64,000 nucleotides of DNA, from positions 62,001 through 126,000 of the forward strand of contig QPMI01000056.1 in assembly GCA_004431415.1 (NCBI GenBank), written 5' to 3'. Shown piece after piece: positions 11,481-22,732 of the stretch (position 1 is the first letter of the stretch; each line of letters begins with the position of its first letter). Both the position numbers and the translations under genes were made by a program. The stretch comes from Cyanophora paradoxa (Eukaryota > Glaucocystophyceae > Cyanophorales > Cyanophoraceae). Below the pieces are notes generated by a model that was given only the letters and a program-made list of their open reading frames with translations, was not told the DNA's origin and did no database searches.

Positions 11481-12600
11481 ATGCGACGCGGCTGGATCCT
11501 CGCGGTGGCTCTCCTCGCCCTGTCGGCGGCAGCGTTCGCACAGGACGAGGACGATGAGTACGGTTCGTCGCCCGCCGACCCGGCGCTCGCAATAGGATGG
11601 CCGTGGAAGGTTCCGCCGCGCGCGTCGCGCACCGCACCGTTCGGCCGACGCAGGGCGGTCGGTAGAGCGATGCGAACCTCGAATCCTATGCGCCGCTGGG
11701 CTGCGGCTTCGCAGATGGTGCTGACGCGTCCGGTGTCCGCAGACCCCAGCACGGCGAACAGCCAGAAGGAGAATTTCTCCTTTATCACCTGCAGGAGCGT
11801 GGTGAAGCTCGTGCACAAGTCGAGCAACGCGCGGTTGCACAGCCACGAGATCCCCTACGGCTCGGGCTCGCGGCAGCAGAGCGTGACCGGGTTCCCGGAC
11901 GGCGGCGACAGCAACAGCTACTGGGTGGTCAAGGGTTCGCCCGCCTCGCGACCGCGGGCGCCGCGCCGCTCGCGCCGACCCGGCCGCCCCGTGCGCAGGC
12001 GCCCACGGCGGCAAGAGCTGCAAGTCGGGGCAGCCGATCAAGCTGGGGACCAAGATCCGGCTGGAGCACCTGAACACGAAGAAGAACCTGCACAGCCACG
12101 ACTACCAGTCGCCCATCTCGCGCAACTACGAGTGCTCCGCCTTCGGCGACAGCGGCGTGGGCGACCAGAGTGCGTCCCCTTCGCCCCGCGACCGCTTCGA
12201 CCGCTCCGCGCTCGCCGCGTACGCAGCCGTTCACGAGCCGCGCCCGCAGACGACGACTGGATCGTCGAGGCGGCCGACCGCTCCAGCGATCAATTCTGGA
12301 AGCGCGGCGCGAGCATCCGCCTGCGCCACGTCGTCACGTGCGCCCCCCGCTCCTGAGACAGCACCGCATCTGTCTCACACTCGCCTCCGCGCCCCGCAGG
12401 AACTACTACCTCATGACCTCCTCCAACAACAAGTACGGCAACCCGGTACCCCCCCATCCCTCCTCTTCCCCCCTTCCCTCCACTTCCCACCCACCCCCCC
12501 TCTTCAGATCGCCGGGCAGCAGGAGATCGCGGCCGTGCCGCGGGCCACCGGCGACACGGTCTGGTCTGCCACCGAGGGGATCTTCATCCCCCACGCTTAG
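11481..12600 (+). CDS. SDF2: SDF2-like secretory-pathway MIR-domain protein
   Basis: Six exons fit: 11481-11609, 11766-11934, 11999-12169, 12250-12337, 12400-12445 and 12508-12600. The start MRRGWILAVALLALSAAAFA is a signal peptide. Then come three MIR-type beta-trefoil repeats. The first has FITCRSVVKL and HSHEIPYGSGS-QQSVTG. The second has GTKIRLEHLNTKKNLHSHDY and SAFGDSG. The third has IRLRHVVTNYYLMTSSNN and ends GQQEIAAVPRATGDTVWSATEGIF. These signatures and the length of about 230 residues match SDF2/SDF2L1, a cofactor of ER chaperones and protein O-mannosylation quality control. The C terminus is IPHA, with no HDEL-type retention signal, so retention would need a partner (inference). 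Junctions keep frame throughout. The acceptor of exon 2 was chosen to keep KENFSFITC in frame. Confidence 0.93.
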
Positions 12601-12892
12601 GCTTGAGCCTTTCCCCCCTCTTTAATTTGAAGAAGAACGGAACCGGATATCGACCTCGTAGACGTTACTAGTATGAACGAGCTGGGGGATGTTTGGGGGG
12701 GGGGGGGGGGGGGGGGGGATGGATGGATGGATGGACGTCGACGCGGGGTTCGAATTCGAGCCGCCGGGTACGCCGTAGTACGGGCGCCGTGACTCTCGCG
12801 ACAACGACCTGCACAAAGACATCGAAGGCTGTTGCCGCTCTTGCATCGGGCAGTTGTCGTAATATTACATCCCTATCACATCGCTATCCTTC
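12601..12892. other. Convergent intergenic spacer
   Basis: This spacer lies between the stops of SDF2 (plus) and the TPR gene (minus). It holds a G-run of about 25 bases (12692-12717) followed by four GGAT units. No gene is seen. Confidence 0.7.
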
Positions 12893-15715
12893 TCAGCTCT
12901 CCCTACTCGGAGGAGACGGAGATGGAGATGAGCGGCGCCTGCGAAGGCGCCAGCGAGGCCCGCCGCTCCTGCAGCTGCGCCAGGGAGGCCCGCCGCGATG
13001 CCGCCCCGGCCCCGGCCCCGGCCCCGGCCCCGGCCCCGCCGCCGGGCTCCGCGGGGTCCTGGGAGGAGGAGGAGGAGGAGGAGCCGGGGGGGCCTCCTCA
13101 GCGGCGGTGGCGCTGGCCGCGCGGCCGCCGGCGCCGCCTGTCGCCGCGCCCGTCGTCGCGCCCGTACCCGGCCGCGACGGCGACGGCGACTTCTCCCCCC
13201 CTTCCGCCCCGGCCCCGGCCCCCGCCTCCGCCTCCTTCTCCCCCGCCTCTCCCTCCGTCTCTTCTTCCTCTTCCTCCTCCTCCTCCTCCTCTTCCTCGTC
13301 CTCGAGGAGGGCCGGGGTACCGGCGAGGTTCGCCTCCGTGATGACGGGCGGGCGGGACGGGAGCCTTGCGCCCTTCCCGAACTGCACGTCGATCCTGCGC
13401 GAAGAGTCAGCTTTCATTCACTCATTCGTTCATTCAGTCTTTCTTTGCTTTAGATGATTCCTGTCTTCAACTCAATTCAAGCACTCGCCTGGTCTTCCGC
13501 TTGAGAGCCCGCGTGTAGTTACGCTGTGGAAGGGCCGGAGGGTCAGGCGGGGGTACGTCGAGCGCAAAGGGGGTACAGCGACGCCGACCTGGACGGAGAG
13601 GAAGCGGGGATTCGCCTCCCCCCCAAGGCCCGCCTCCCGGAGCGCCCGGAGCGCCACGCTGTACACTGGGGGTACCGAACGTCAGGCGGGGAAGGGGGGT
13701 ACCGTGTTCTCGGGACGAGGGGGGTACGCCGAACCGTCGCAGGCGTCGGAGACGCGGTCGAGGCGCTCCATGCAGCACCCGACGTTGTTGTACGAGCCGG
13801 CCGTCTCCGGGTGACCGTTCCCCAGGACCTGGCGGACGAACGAACGGGCGAACGTTCGCCTCAGAACGGTCCATCTTTCAAAAAAAGAAAGAAAAGAAGA
13901 TAGGCGTACCCGGTCGCGGACGATGCAGGCGCGCGTGAAGTACCGCAGCGCACGCCCAAAGTCACCCATGGCGTAGTGCAGCTGCCCCAGCGCCCCGAAC
14001 GGCACTGCAGGGGGGGTACGGTTTACTAGGGAAGCGGAAGAACAAAAAGAGGTGGAAAGGGGTACCGGCGACGTCGGGGTGGCCCCAGCGGTGGGGGCGC
14101 ACGGCCCGGACCGCCTCCTTATAGGCTACCCCCGCGAGCCGCTGGAGCCGCCTGCGCTCCCGCTCCAGCCCCTCGTCCGAGCGACCCCTGGGGGTACAGA
14201 GAAATTAGGAACGACCTAAAATAGAAGAGGGCGGGGTACGGACTCGGCGTCGGGGTACACGGCCATCGATTCGTACACGGCGCCGATCGAGAGCGCGAAA
14301 AAGGCGTGCACGAGGCCGGGGAGGGGGCCCCTGGGGGTACGACATTAACAAGGGAAGTCTCTTCGTGCGTCAAGGAGGAAACATGCGTACCCGTCCGCGT
14401 GCCGGATGCAGATTCGCCGCGCCCGCTCGAACGTCTCCATGGCCTCCTGCGGCGAAAGACGGTTCGAGTGGGGTACGGGGTGGGAGCCGGGTCGAGGGGT
14501 ACAGCGCGCCTCGAGATCGCCGTCGTTGTGCAAAGCGGCTGCCTCGTCCGCGAGCGCAGCGGCCTCGCGGGGTACGGCGTTTCCGGAGGGAAGGCGAACC
14601 GCCTGCGGCGAAAGGTGCGATCAGCCCCTTTCCTCCCCAACCCCGGGACGCTAGCACCTCTCTCACGAGGAGGGGTACACCCTTCGCTTCCTCCGCGGCC
14701 TCCGCTTTCCACTGCCGGGAAGGGGAGAAAAGGCTCAGATCGGATCTGACCTGAGCCGCGCCGGGCCCGCGAGACGCACGTGGGGCCGGGGGGAGACGAG
14801 CGCCTCGGGTACGGTGATCCTGCTCCACGTCTCCTCCCGCGGCCCCGAGTAGGGTACGGAGTTCTTGAAGGTCGAGCGGAACGCAGCGGCCGCGCGGGGC
14901 GAGAGCTGCGCCGCCCGATTCGTCGGAAAAGCGGCCCCGCCCCGATTCGAACCGGCGGGTACCTGCTCCTCGAGCTGCCGGAGGGGGTTCAGGTCCTCCG
15001 GATCGATCTGCTCCCCCCTGCACAACCGCTGAGCGGGGGTACCCGGGAAGGGAAGGGGCGGTACCCTCACCTCTGGTCCATGGCGCGTAGCGCGGCCCCG
15101 GAGGCCAGGCCCCGGGCCCGGGGGGCCTGCGCCTTGCCCCGGGTACCCGCAGTGCTCGGCGGGAAGGCCCCTTTGCCCTTCGGGGGGCCCAGAACTCCGT
15201 ACCCCCCGGCGCCGCCGGCGCCGGGCGACGCCGGGTCTCCAGGGGGGCCCGCGGGGCCGGGGAAGACCTCCCGGGTGGGGGGTACGCTGTCCCTCCGGAC
15301 GCGAGGCTCCTTCTTGAAGTGAAGGTCGCACACTGAGGGAAGGGGGGGGGGTACGTGGAATCAGGCGAATCAGGGCTTCGAAGGGGAAAAAGAGGGGCCG
15401 CCAACCGCGGGTGAGGAAGGCCCGAACTTTCTCCACCGCCGTCCTGCGTCCACCGATGTCAGGATGGAGTGTTGCACTGCTACGGGGAGGGGTACAGCGT
15501 TGCGGACCGGTATAGGTCGCGGTAGGGGGGCTTGCTGTACGCGATGATCGCCAGGCGCCCCAGCGAGAGCTGCGGGGGGTACTCAGTTTGGGTCGGGGTG
15601 GGGGGGGAAGAAGCCGGGAGGGGGTACGGGCCTCGAACTCGTCGTAGGACATGTCGTCGATGTACTCGTCGCTGCCGGCGCTCACGTTCGCCAGCTTGAA
15701 GAGCGCTGGGCGGAG
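12893..15715 (-). CDS. Tetratricopeptide-repeat protein (kinesin-light-chain-like TPRs)
   Basis: The exons encode an N-terminal acidic segment (SAGSDEYIDDMSYDEFE, about 15635-15700), LSLGRLAIIAYSKPPYRDLY (15.55 kb), RLCRGEQIDPEDLNPL (15.0 kb) and LSPRAAAAFRSTFKNS. TPR helices follow: WKAEAAEEAK, AAALADEAAALHNDGDLE, EAMETFERARRICIRHADG, GPLPGLVHAFFALSIGAVYE, ALGQLHYAMGDFGRALRYF, and NGHPETAGSYNNVGCCME in the style of kinesin light chain. The C-terminal exon (12893 to about 13417) is a Glu-rich, then Pro/Ala-rich tail. Donors include GC types, such as GAG|GCGCGCTGTACCCC near 14515. TPR solenoids scaffold protein complexes; the partner is unknown. The first coding exon lies upstream of an acceptor at about 15710 and was not identified, so the start is open. 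Confidence 0.72.
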
Positions 15716-16100
15716 GGGAGGGGCGGGGTGAGACGGGGAGAGCGCTGGGGGAGGGGAGGGGAAGAGCGCTGGGCGGGGGGGGGAGGTGAGACGGAGAGGC
15801 TGGGTGAGACCGGGGAGGCTCCCTTCTAGATCAAATCTCGAAGCGGGGCGCGAAGGGGCGGGACGAGACGGGAAGGGAGAAAAAGGAAGAAAGGAAGGAT
15901 TATGTGGCACAAAGGAAGGAAACAGGAAAAAGAAAAGAGGTTAGAACAGCATCGCTCTGAGGGCACTGGCAAGGTCGCCGAGGGCACCGGAGAAAGGCAG
16001 AAGGACGAGTTTAAAACAGTAAGCTTAAAACAGTAAGCTTAAAACAGTGAGCTTAGTTAGCTTAAAATAGTACTCTAGAGACAGTATCTCTCTGATCGTG
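15716..16100. other. 5' flank of the TPR gene / unresolved first exon
   Basis: It contains G-rich repeats with three AGCGCTGGG motifs (15705-15775), which are pyrimidine tracts with CAG acceptors on the minus strand. A purine-rich stretch follows. At least one upstream exon of the TPR gene should lie here, but no convincing ATG exon was found. Confidence 0.4.
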
Positions 16101-16728
16101 AATGAGGGCACCGGTGAGGTCGCCGAGGGAGACGTGGTCGGGGAAGAGCTTATAATAGAAGGAAGAGCGAAGGGGAGTAGCGGATCTTATATTTACACAT
16201 AAGGGAGGGAGAAGGAGGAGGACAGAAGGAAGAAATTAAATAGTGCTCTAGAAACAGCATCTATCTAATTCTCTGAGGGCGCTGTTTGGCACCGGTGAGG
16301 TCGCCGAGGGAGAGGAGGTCGGGGAAGAGCTTATAATAGAAGGACGAGATTATAATAGCTTATGACAAAAACAAGCTTAGAAAGGCGTCTCTTTCTACGA
16401 GGGCACCGGTGAGGTCGCCGAGGGAGAGGAGGTCGGGGAAGAGCTTATAATAAGAGGACGAGCTTATAATAATAAAACCAAGTTTAGAAAAGCGTCTAGA
16501 CAGTGTATCTCAAAATAATCTAGAAACAGCATCTGTCTGTCTTTCTGAACGAGGGCACCGGTGAGGTCGCCGAGGGAGAGGAGGTCGGGGAAGAGCTTAT
16601 AATAAGAGGACGAGCTTATAGAAAAACAAGCTTAGAAAAGCGTCTCTATCTGGGGACACCGGTGAAGTCACTAGAAGGCACCGGTGAAGCTTGAAACAGT
16701 TATCTAGAAGCAGCATCTATGTGTCTCT
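15955..16728. repeat. Degenerate tandem copies of the last-exon end of the neighbouring gene
   Basis: The motif GAGGGCACCGGTGAGGTCGC, continuing CGAGGGAGAGGAGGTCGGGG, appears near 16104, 16285, 16397 and 16555, with diverged pieces near 15960 and 16650. The original, at 16738-16790, is the sense-coded end of the minus-strand gene (protein FPDLLSLGDLTGA). Between copies are AT-rich blocks with AGCTTATAATA and CAAGCTTAGAAA. Copies lie downstream of the stop codon and show spacing of about 110-180 bp. Confidence 0.85.
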
Positions 16729-19700
16729 CTAGATCTGAGGGCGCTGTTTGGCACCGGTGAGGTCGCCGAGGGAGAGGAGGTCGGGGAAGACGCCGGCGGC
16801 CGCCGCGAAGAGGCGGAACTCCGCGAACTGCGCGCGAGGGGCGGGGGCGGGGGATGAGGCGGGGACTCGACCTGGCATGGCCTGCACGGCCTGGCACGGA
16901 CCTGCATGGAGGCCTGGATGCGGTGGAGCTCGGCGAAGCTCAGCGCCCCCACGTGGGGGCTCTCCTGCTGCTCGCGCCCCCGGGGCCCCCGCATCAGACG
17001 GTGCCGCCAGGCAGACGCGCACGGGCCGCCCCGCGTCAGACGCCGCATTAGGAGCTATGACTGTGACGGGGGCCGCCCCCGAGAGAAGGCCCGCCTTAGC
17101 AGAGTGAGTCTCGCGGGCCGCCCCGCCCCGCCCCGCCCCGCCTTACCTTAAGCTTTCTTAGTTTTTCTATCCATATCTATCCCACCGCCGCTATCTTCAT
17201 CCCGGAGGGCCCTGCGCGCACGGCGGAGAAGTAGAGGTAGGTCTTGCGGAGGCGGCGCTCGCAGAGCACGAAGAGCTGCTGGATCTGAAGCCCCCGAGAG
17301 TCGGAGGTCAGAGGGGGGCGCAGGCGGCCGTATTGGAGGGGGAGGCGGGAGGGGTGCGAAGGAGGGAGGGGCGCCGCCACGAGGCAGAGGTCCGGATCCC
17401 GCTCTAGAAAGGCGGGGCGCCGCACTCGAAGGCCTCCAGCTTTCGAAGCTCTAAGGCTTTCTTTAGAAAGACCCAGAAAGGCCCAGAGGCAATCCCGCCC
17501 TTGCCCTGCCCGCCCCTATCGCACCTCCTGTATCTCCTTTTCCCGTATCGCACCCAGGCCAGGCTAGCCCGCCCTTGCCCTGCCCGCCCCTATCGCACCT
17601 GGAGCTGCTCGTCGGCGCTGCCGTCGTCGCCCTCGAGCCGCATCGCGTTCGGGAACACGTGCACCGCCAGCAGCCGCTGCGAACGAAGGCGGCTCAGGCG
17701 GATGGCTCAGACGGCTCAGACGACGGCTCAGGTGACCTGGAGGGGCGCCTCCTGCTGCGGGAGCCGGCGGAGGGCCACCTGAGAGGAGGGGAAGAGGAAG
17801 TTCAGGTGAGAAGAAGAAGAAGCACGGGCGCGCTTAGAAGGTGCTTAGAAGGTGCGGAGCACGAGGAAGTGACATGGGAGGTGCGGCGACATGGGAAGAA
17901 GAGGAAGTTCAGGTGAGAAGAAGCACGGTACGCTTAGAGGGTGCGGTCCTAGAAGGTGCGGAGCACGAGGGAGTGACACCCCCCCCCCCTTTCTAGGCGA
18001 GCGCGAGCGGAGCGCGGGGGGTTGGAAGAATGGGAGGCGGCACACACCTGCTGCAGAAGCTCGACGAACTGGGGGTACGGCACCCGCTGCACCGCTTTCT
18101 TCCGCTCCTCTGCTCGCCCGCCTGTCGGGCGGGGCAGGGGATGCGAAGGGTGGTAGCGACTCACGCTTGGTGGGGGTACCGATTCCGTTGGAGCTGGGAG
18201 GCTGCGGCGTGCGCCGCCCCTCGCCCGCGGTGGCCGGTACCTGAGAGCCGAGGCGGGGTACGAGATCAGGGCGGAATCGGATCGGAAAGGGAGGACAGGG
18301 GTACGCACGCGGTGCGCGACGGACGACCACATGACGTCGACAACGCTTCGCGGCATCTTCGCGTCCACGATCCTGCAAAAAAAGAAGAGAAAGAGGATTG
18401 AGGAGGGGTACGGATATCGGCGGACAATAGGTCGGGGGTACCGGCAGTCGCGGAGGAGGCGGAAGAACTGGGCCGAAGTGAGGGAGGAGGGGGACAGGGC
18501 CTCCCCGACGACGCAGTAGAACAGGAATATCGAACGAAGGAGCGCTGCGTACCCCCGCCCTCGAGGTCAGACCCCGCCCATTTTGAAGGGGAGTACTGAA
18601 ATAATTCCGCGCACCGTCCTCTTCGAGCGAGAGGCCGTACTGGTCGCGGAGGCCTTTGGGGGGGAGGGGGGGGGAAGGGTTTAGAATTCTCGCGCGGGGG
18701 GGGCGGTACGGAAACTACGGTGCGCACGCTGGGAGGCGAGGAGGAATCGGGAGGCGCGGGCGCGGGCCGCGGCGGTCGCCGCCAGGTCCGCCTCCGCCTC
18801 CTCGTCCGAATCCACCTGTAACCCCCTGATTCAGGACCGGGGGGAAGAAGAGGGGGGTAGAGAAACGTGTACCTTTGCGGCGTCGGCGGACTGGATGGCG
18901 GCGGGGGGTAGGGCCTGCCCGGGGGACGAGGGGGCGGGCGGGAGGGCGGGGGGAGGGCCGCTGGGCGATTTGGATGGGGATGGAGGGGGGAACGGGTCGT
19001 CGGAGGGGGGGTACGGGGAGGGCACCCCCATGTCCCGCGAGCCTCGGCTGCGGCGCCGGAAGCGGGCGGAGTACCCCGCTCGGCCCAGGGGGCCCGGGGT
19101 AGAGGGGGAGAGGAGGAGCGCGCCGGTACCCCCCCCGGAGGGCGTCGGGGGCGGGCGGGGCGAGAAGGGGAACAGGCCGCCGGGCCCCTCGTGGACGGAG
19201 ACGCTGAGGGGGCCGCCAAGCCCCCCGAAGCGGGGCGAGCGGCCGCCTGGGGACGCTGCGAACGCAGCCGCCAGGAAGCCGCCGGCTCCAAGCCCGGCGA
19301 TCCCGCCGCCCCCGCCGGCCGGGCTCTTGGGCGGGTGCTCCTCGGGGTACATGGTTCCGAGCCAGGGGCGGAGCCGCTCTGCAAGGAGCTCGTCGACCAT
19401 GAGGGCCTGTCGGGGGGGTACAGGTGAATCGGGGGTACAGGTTAATGAAAGGAAAGGGCGCGGCCAGCGGGTCCCACCTCGTGCTCCGAGGCGTGCCCGG
19501 CGCCCTGCGAGAATACGGCGATCGCCACGCGGCACACCGCCTCCACGAATTCCTGTATCCCCGTCCTCGCGTTAGCTTGGGGGGAGACGGGAGCGGGGGG
19601 GTACGCGGACGGGGAAGGTGGCCTCGCCGGGCAGCTCGGGGGGGTCGGCGAGGGGTACGGAGACGATCGAGCGGCGCCGCGGGAGCGACCCGCTGCGCGG

Positions 19701-22196
19701 AACGGGCGGCTTGCGGCTGATCGAGTCGCTCCGCGGGAGGCCCCGGCTGATGGACCCGCTGCGGGGAGGGCCTGGGCGGGGCTGGCCATGGCATGTGTCG
19801 CCCTCGGGCGGCTGGGACGGCGGCCGGGACGACGCCGCCGACTGCGGGTCAGGGTCGGGGCCGGCGACGTTCAGGGGTACGATGAGCGCAGGCGACTTTG
19901 GCTCTTCGACCGAGATCGTGAGGGCGGGCGGCGCCTTCAGGCGATTGCGCCGGAGCGGCGAGGGCGGCGCTGACTTGGACTGGCCCGGCGGCTGCGGGTG
20001 CGGCCGCGCCGGGCTCGGCGGCTCGGAGCCGAGCAGCGAGCCTCGCCGCGACGGCTTGGCCGGGCTCGACGGCTTGCTTCCGCTGCTCGAGGGCGTGGGC
20101 GGCTTGCCGGCCGGGCTGGCCAGCGGCGACTCGTGCAGCGTGGCGAGCGGAAGGGGGGGTACGGGCACTCCAGGCGCCCCTGATGACATGGAGGCGCTCC
20201 GCCGGACGGGCGAGCGCGTGGGACTGGCGCTCCGAGAGGCGGCCGGGGAGGCCGAGGGGGACGCCTCTGCGGACCCGGGGGGTGCGGATTGCCCGCCGGG
20301 CGCGTCCACAGAGACCCGGGGTACCAGCATCGACTTGGAGCGCATGGGGAACGCGGTACCCCCCGCGCCGCCGCGGGAGGAGGAGCGCGGGAGGCTCGCG
20401 GGGGCGTCCGGCGCCGGGGGCGGCGGGGGCGGAGGGGGCGGCGGGGGCCCCGCCAGTCGCGAGCAGCTCTCGTCAAAGGCCTTACGGAAAGGGGCGGCGA
20501 CGTCAGCGCGGCGCGAACGGAAGAGGGGTAAGATAACAAGAGGGGGTACCAGAATCGCGCCCTGGAGGGGCATGAGGTCGGGTACGAGAGCGAGATGTGA
20601 CGTCACGAGCTCAGCAAAGCTGCGCCGAAATCATCAAAGGGGGTGGGGGGTAAAGAAGTGGGAAAGGGGGGTACCGCTCGCGGGTGACGCGGGCCTGGGG
20701 GGGTAGGCGCTTGAGGTGGGCGGCGCTGATCTCGGGAGGGAGGCGGCCGGAGGTTTGGCCGGCGCCCGCACCCCCGGGGGTACTGGGCCGTGGGGAGAAA
20801 AGGGAGCCCCCGGGGGAGGGCAGGCCCCGGGGGGTTACAGGCGGTAGCCGGAGTAGGGCACCCCCCTCCTTCTTCTCCCCCCCCTCCTTGGCCTCCGGCC
20901 CCTCCCGCGTCGGGGACGGCGGCCTTGCGAGGTATAGGAACGCCTGCGCCGAAAGTGAGGGGGTACCGGAGCGAGCGGGGGGTACGACCGCGCCTTGCGG
21001 AGGGCCGTTGAGTGCGCGGCCACGCTGATCAGCATTGGCTCCGCGACAAGCTCCCTGGGGGGATACGAGGTCAGGGGAAAGAAGGGTACGGAAAAAGAGG
21101 GGGAAGTGGGAGTGGGTGTTACCGGACGTCGGCTTCCATCGCGGGGGTGAAGTGGGGTGGCGCCGCAGGGGGGGCGGGCGCGCCGGGGGTAGGCGGCTCG
21201 CCCGCGGCGGCCGAGGGCGTCGGCGGCGGGGGCCCTTGGCCCGGTCCGTGCCGGTGTACCCCAGGATTCAGGGAGCCCCGCCTCTGGAGGGTACGCCGCT
21301 TCCTCCGCTCGTGCAGCTCGACCACGTGCAGGCGCGCCACGCGCTGCGGGGTGGGGTCAGGAAGGAGGGGGTACGGCTTTTACGGGGAGAGGGGGACGGG
21401 AGCGGGGACGGCACGCCTCGAGTGCGGCGGCGGGCTCCAGGCGGGGGTACCGATCCACGGAGAGGGCGAAGAGGGCGTGGCAGAACTGAGCGGGGGTACC
21501 GCAATCGGAAACGAGAGGAAGAAAAAAGCAAGGGGGCGGGTACCTGGTCGAAAGTCATCGTGCTGCCGTCGTCGGCGGGTTTTTCGGGTACGGGGGGCGG
21601 GGCCGGGGGGCGAGGGCCGTCGGAACCCCCCTCTCCCTCCTCTTCCTCCCCCCCGGGGGGCGAGGCGGCTTGCGGGGGCTGCTGCTGCTGCTGCTGCGGC
21701 AGCGGCGGCTGGCGCCCCGGCGGGCGGCGGCGGGGCCCCGCCGGCGGGCGCGTCGCCTGAAGGAACGCGTCCGCGATTCGCTCGTGCGTCACTGCGGATC
21801 GAATCCTCACCGACCCGACGGACGGACGCTCGGATCAAATCTTGTGGAGGAGGGGGGGTACCGGAGTTGTTGAAGAGGGCGGAGGCGCGGAGTAGGGCGA
21901 GGAACTCGGGGGCGCTCATGCGGTCCTCGCGCTCGCAGCTCGCGCGGAAGACGGCCTTCAGGTCGTCTGCGGCGGGCGGAGGGAGCGGGGCGGCTCAGCG
22001 AGCGAGCGAGCTTCAAACAGCTCTAAAGACGCTTCGTAAGCATCTAGCGAAGGTGTGATAGGCTCTTCTTCAATCTGAAGCAGCTCGAGCGCTGTGAAAG
22101 CGGGGGCGGAGGCGCGGCCAACCTTCGAGGGAGACGAAGGGCGGGGCGGCCGGGCCCGCGTCCTCGTCGCCGACCCGCTTCCGCCGCTTGGACATC
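16729..22196 (-). CDS. Large modular protein with p25-alpha/EF-like helical modules
   Basis: The ATG at 22196 starts MSKRRKRVGDEDAG; the stop is at 16729. The protein should be roughly 900-1000 residues in about 20 exons. Module 1 (21.5-22.0 kb): DLKAVFRASCEREDRMSAP, EFLALLRASALFNNS, HERIADAFLQATRP, a Gln run, then TMTFDQFCHALFALSVDR. A long Ser/Pro/Arg linker (19.6-20.5 kb) carries repeated RSGSI/RSDSI sites. Module 2 (18.05-18.66 kb): LRDQYGLSLEED, SLTSAQFFRLLRDCR, MPRSVVDVMWSSVAHR, VPYPQFVELLQQ. This order resembles the p25-alpha/TPPP fold (LCKDC...DVDIIFSKV...F..AL). Module 3 (16.73-17.7 kb): RLLAVHVFPNAMRLEG, IQQLFVLCERRLRKTYLYF, LSFAELHRIQASMQ, FAEFRLFAAAAGVFPDLL. A microtubule or flagellar role is only a guess. 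The gene is divergent from the bestrophin gene. Confidence 0.65.
17780..17990. repeat. Duplicated intron segment
   Basis: The string GGTGCGGAGCACGAGGAAGTGACA and the AGAAGAGGAAGTTCAGGTGAGAAGAAG block each occur twice in this short intron of the p25-alpha-like gene. They are diverged tandem copies of about 90-110 bp. Confidence 0.8.
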
Positions 22197-22732
22197 GGCA
22201 CGAGCTTCGATCCATGCGGATTCGTCGCGAAGCTGCGGGCGAGCGGTTCGGAAAACCTCGGGCCGAGCACGGAGGCTCGTTCGGAGGGCACCGCTTCACG
22301 TCGTAGAGTGCGGGCGCCGCCACGAGGTGCGGGGCGTAGGGTGGCCTGTGGAGCACGCCGGTCAGGTGCGTTCGCGCGTCTCGGCTCTGGGTGCAGAGAG
22401 CGCCGCCGCACCTCGGCCGCCACTCGTCGTCCTCGCGGTAGATGCCGCGCATCTCCGGAGGGTGAATGTCCTTTAGCTAGGCTCTTCTGTGCTTGCAGAG
22501 CCTCTCGGGACGCGCGCCGGGCCGCCCTCAGCGAACTCGGCAGGCGGTCTCCGCCAGCGCTCGAGGCTGACACTCTTGCATTATAGAAGTCGCTAGCAAG
22601 GCGCTGCACGCTGTTACCTGGTCCGCCAAGCCCGGGCTCGAGTCGGCCGCGGTTGCGGCGATTACTGTACCCCCGCCGAAAGGTTTCAAGGAAAAAGCTC
22701 GCAGGGACCAGCAGTAGCCAGCAACTTTGATG
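22197..22732. promoter_or_regulatory. Divergent intergenic region
   Basis: The minus-strand start at 22196 and the proposed bestrophin ATG at 22733 leave 536 bp for two promoters and 5' UTRs. Open frames cross it but none has splice-consistent protein features. No clear TATA box is seen. Confidence 0.4.

Noticed and set aside
14930-14965. tRNA T-arm-like GGTTCGAATC (minus strand)
   Set aside because: It lies in an intron of the TPR gene. No acceptor stem, D-arm or anticodon arm can be drawn around it. Similar GATTCGAACC words at 24264 are also intronic.
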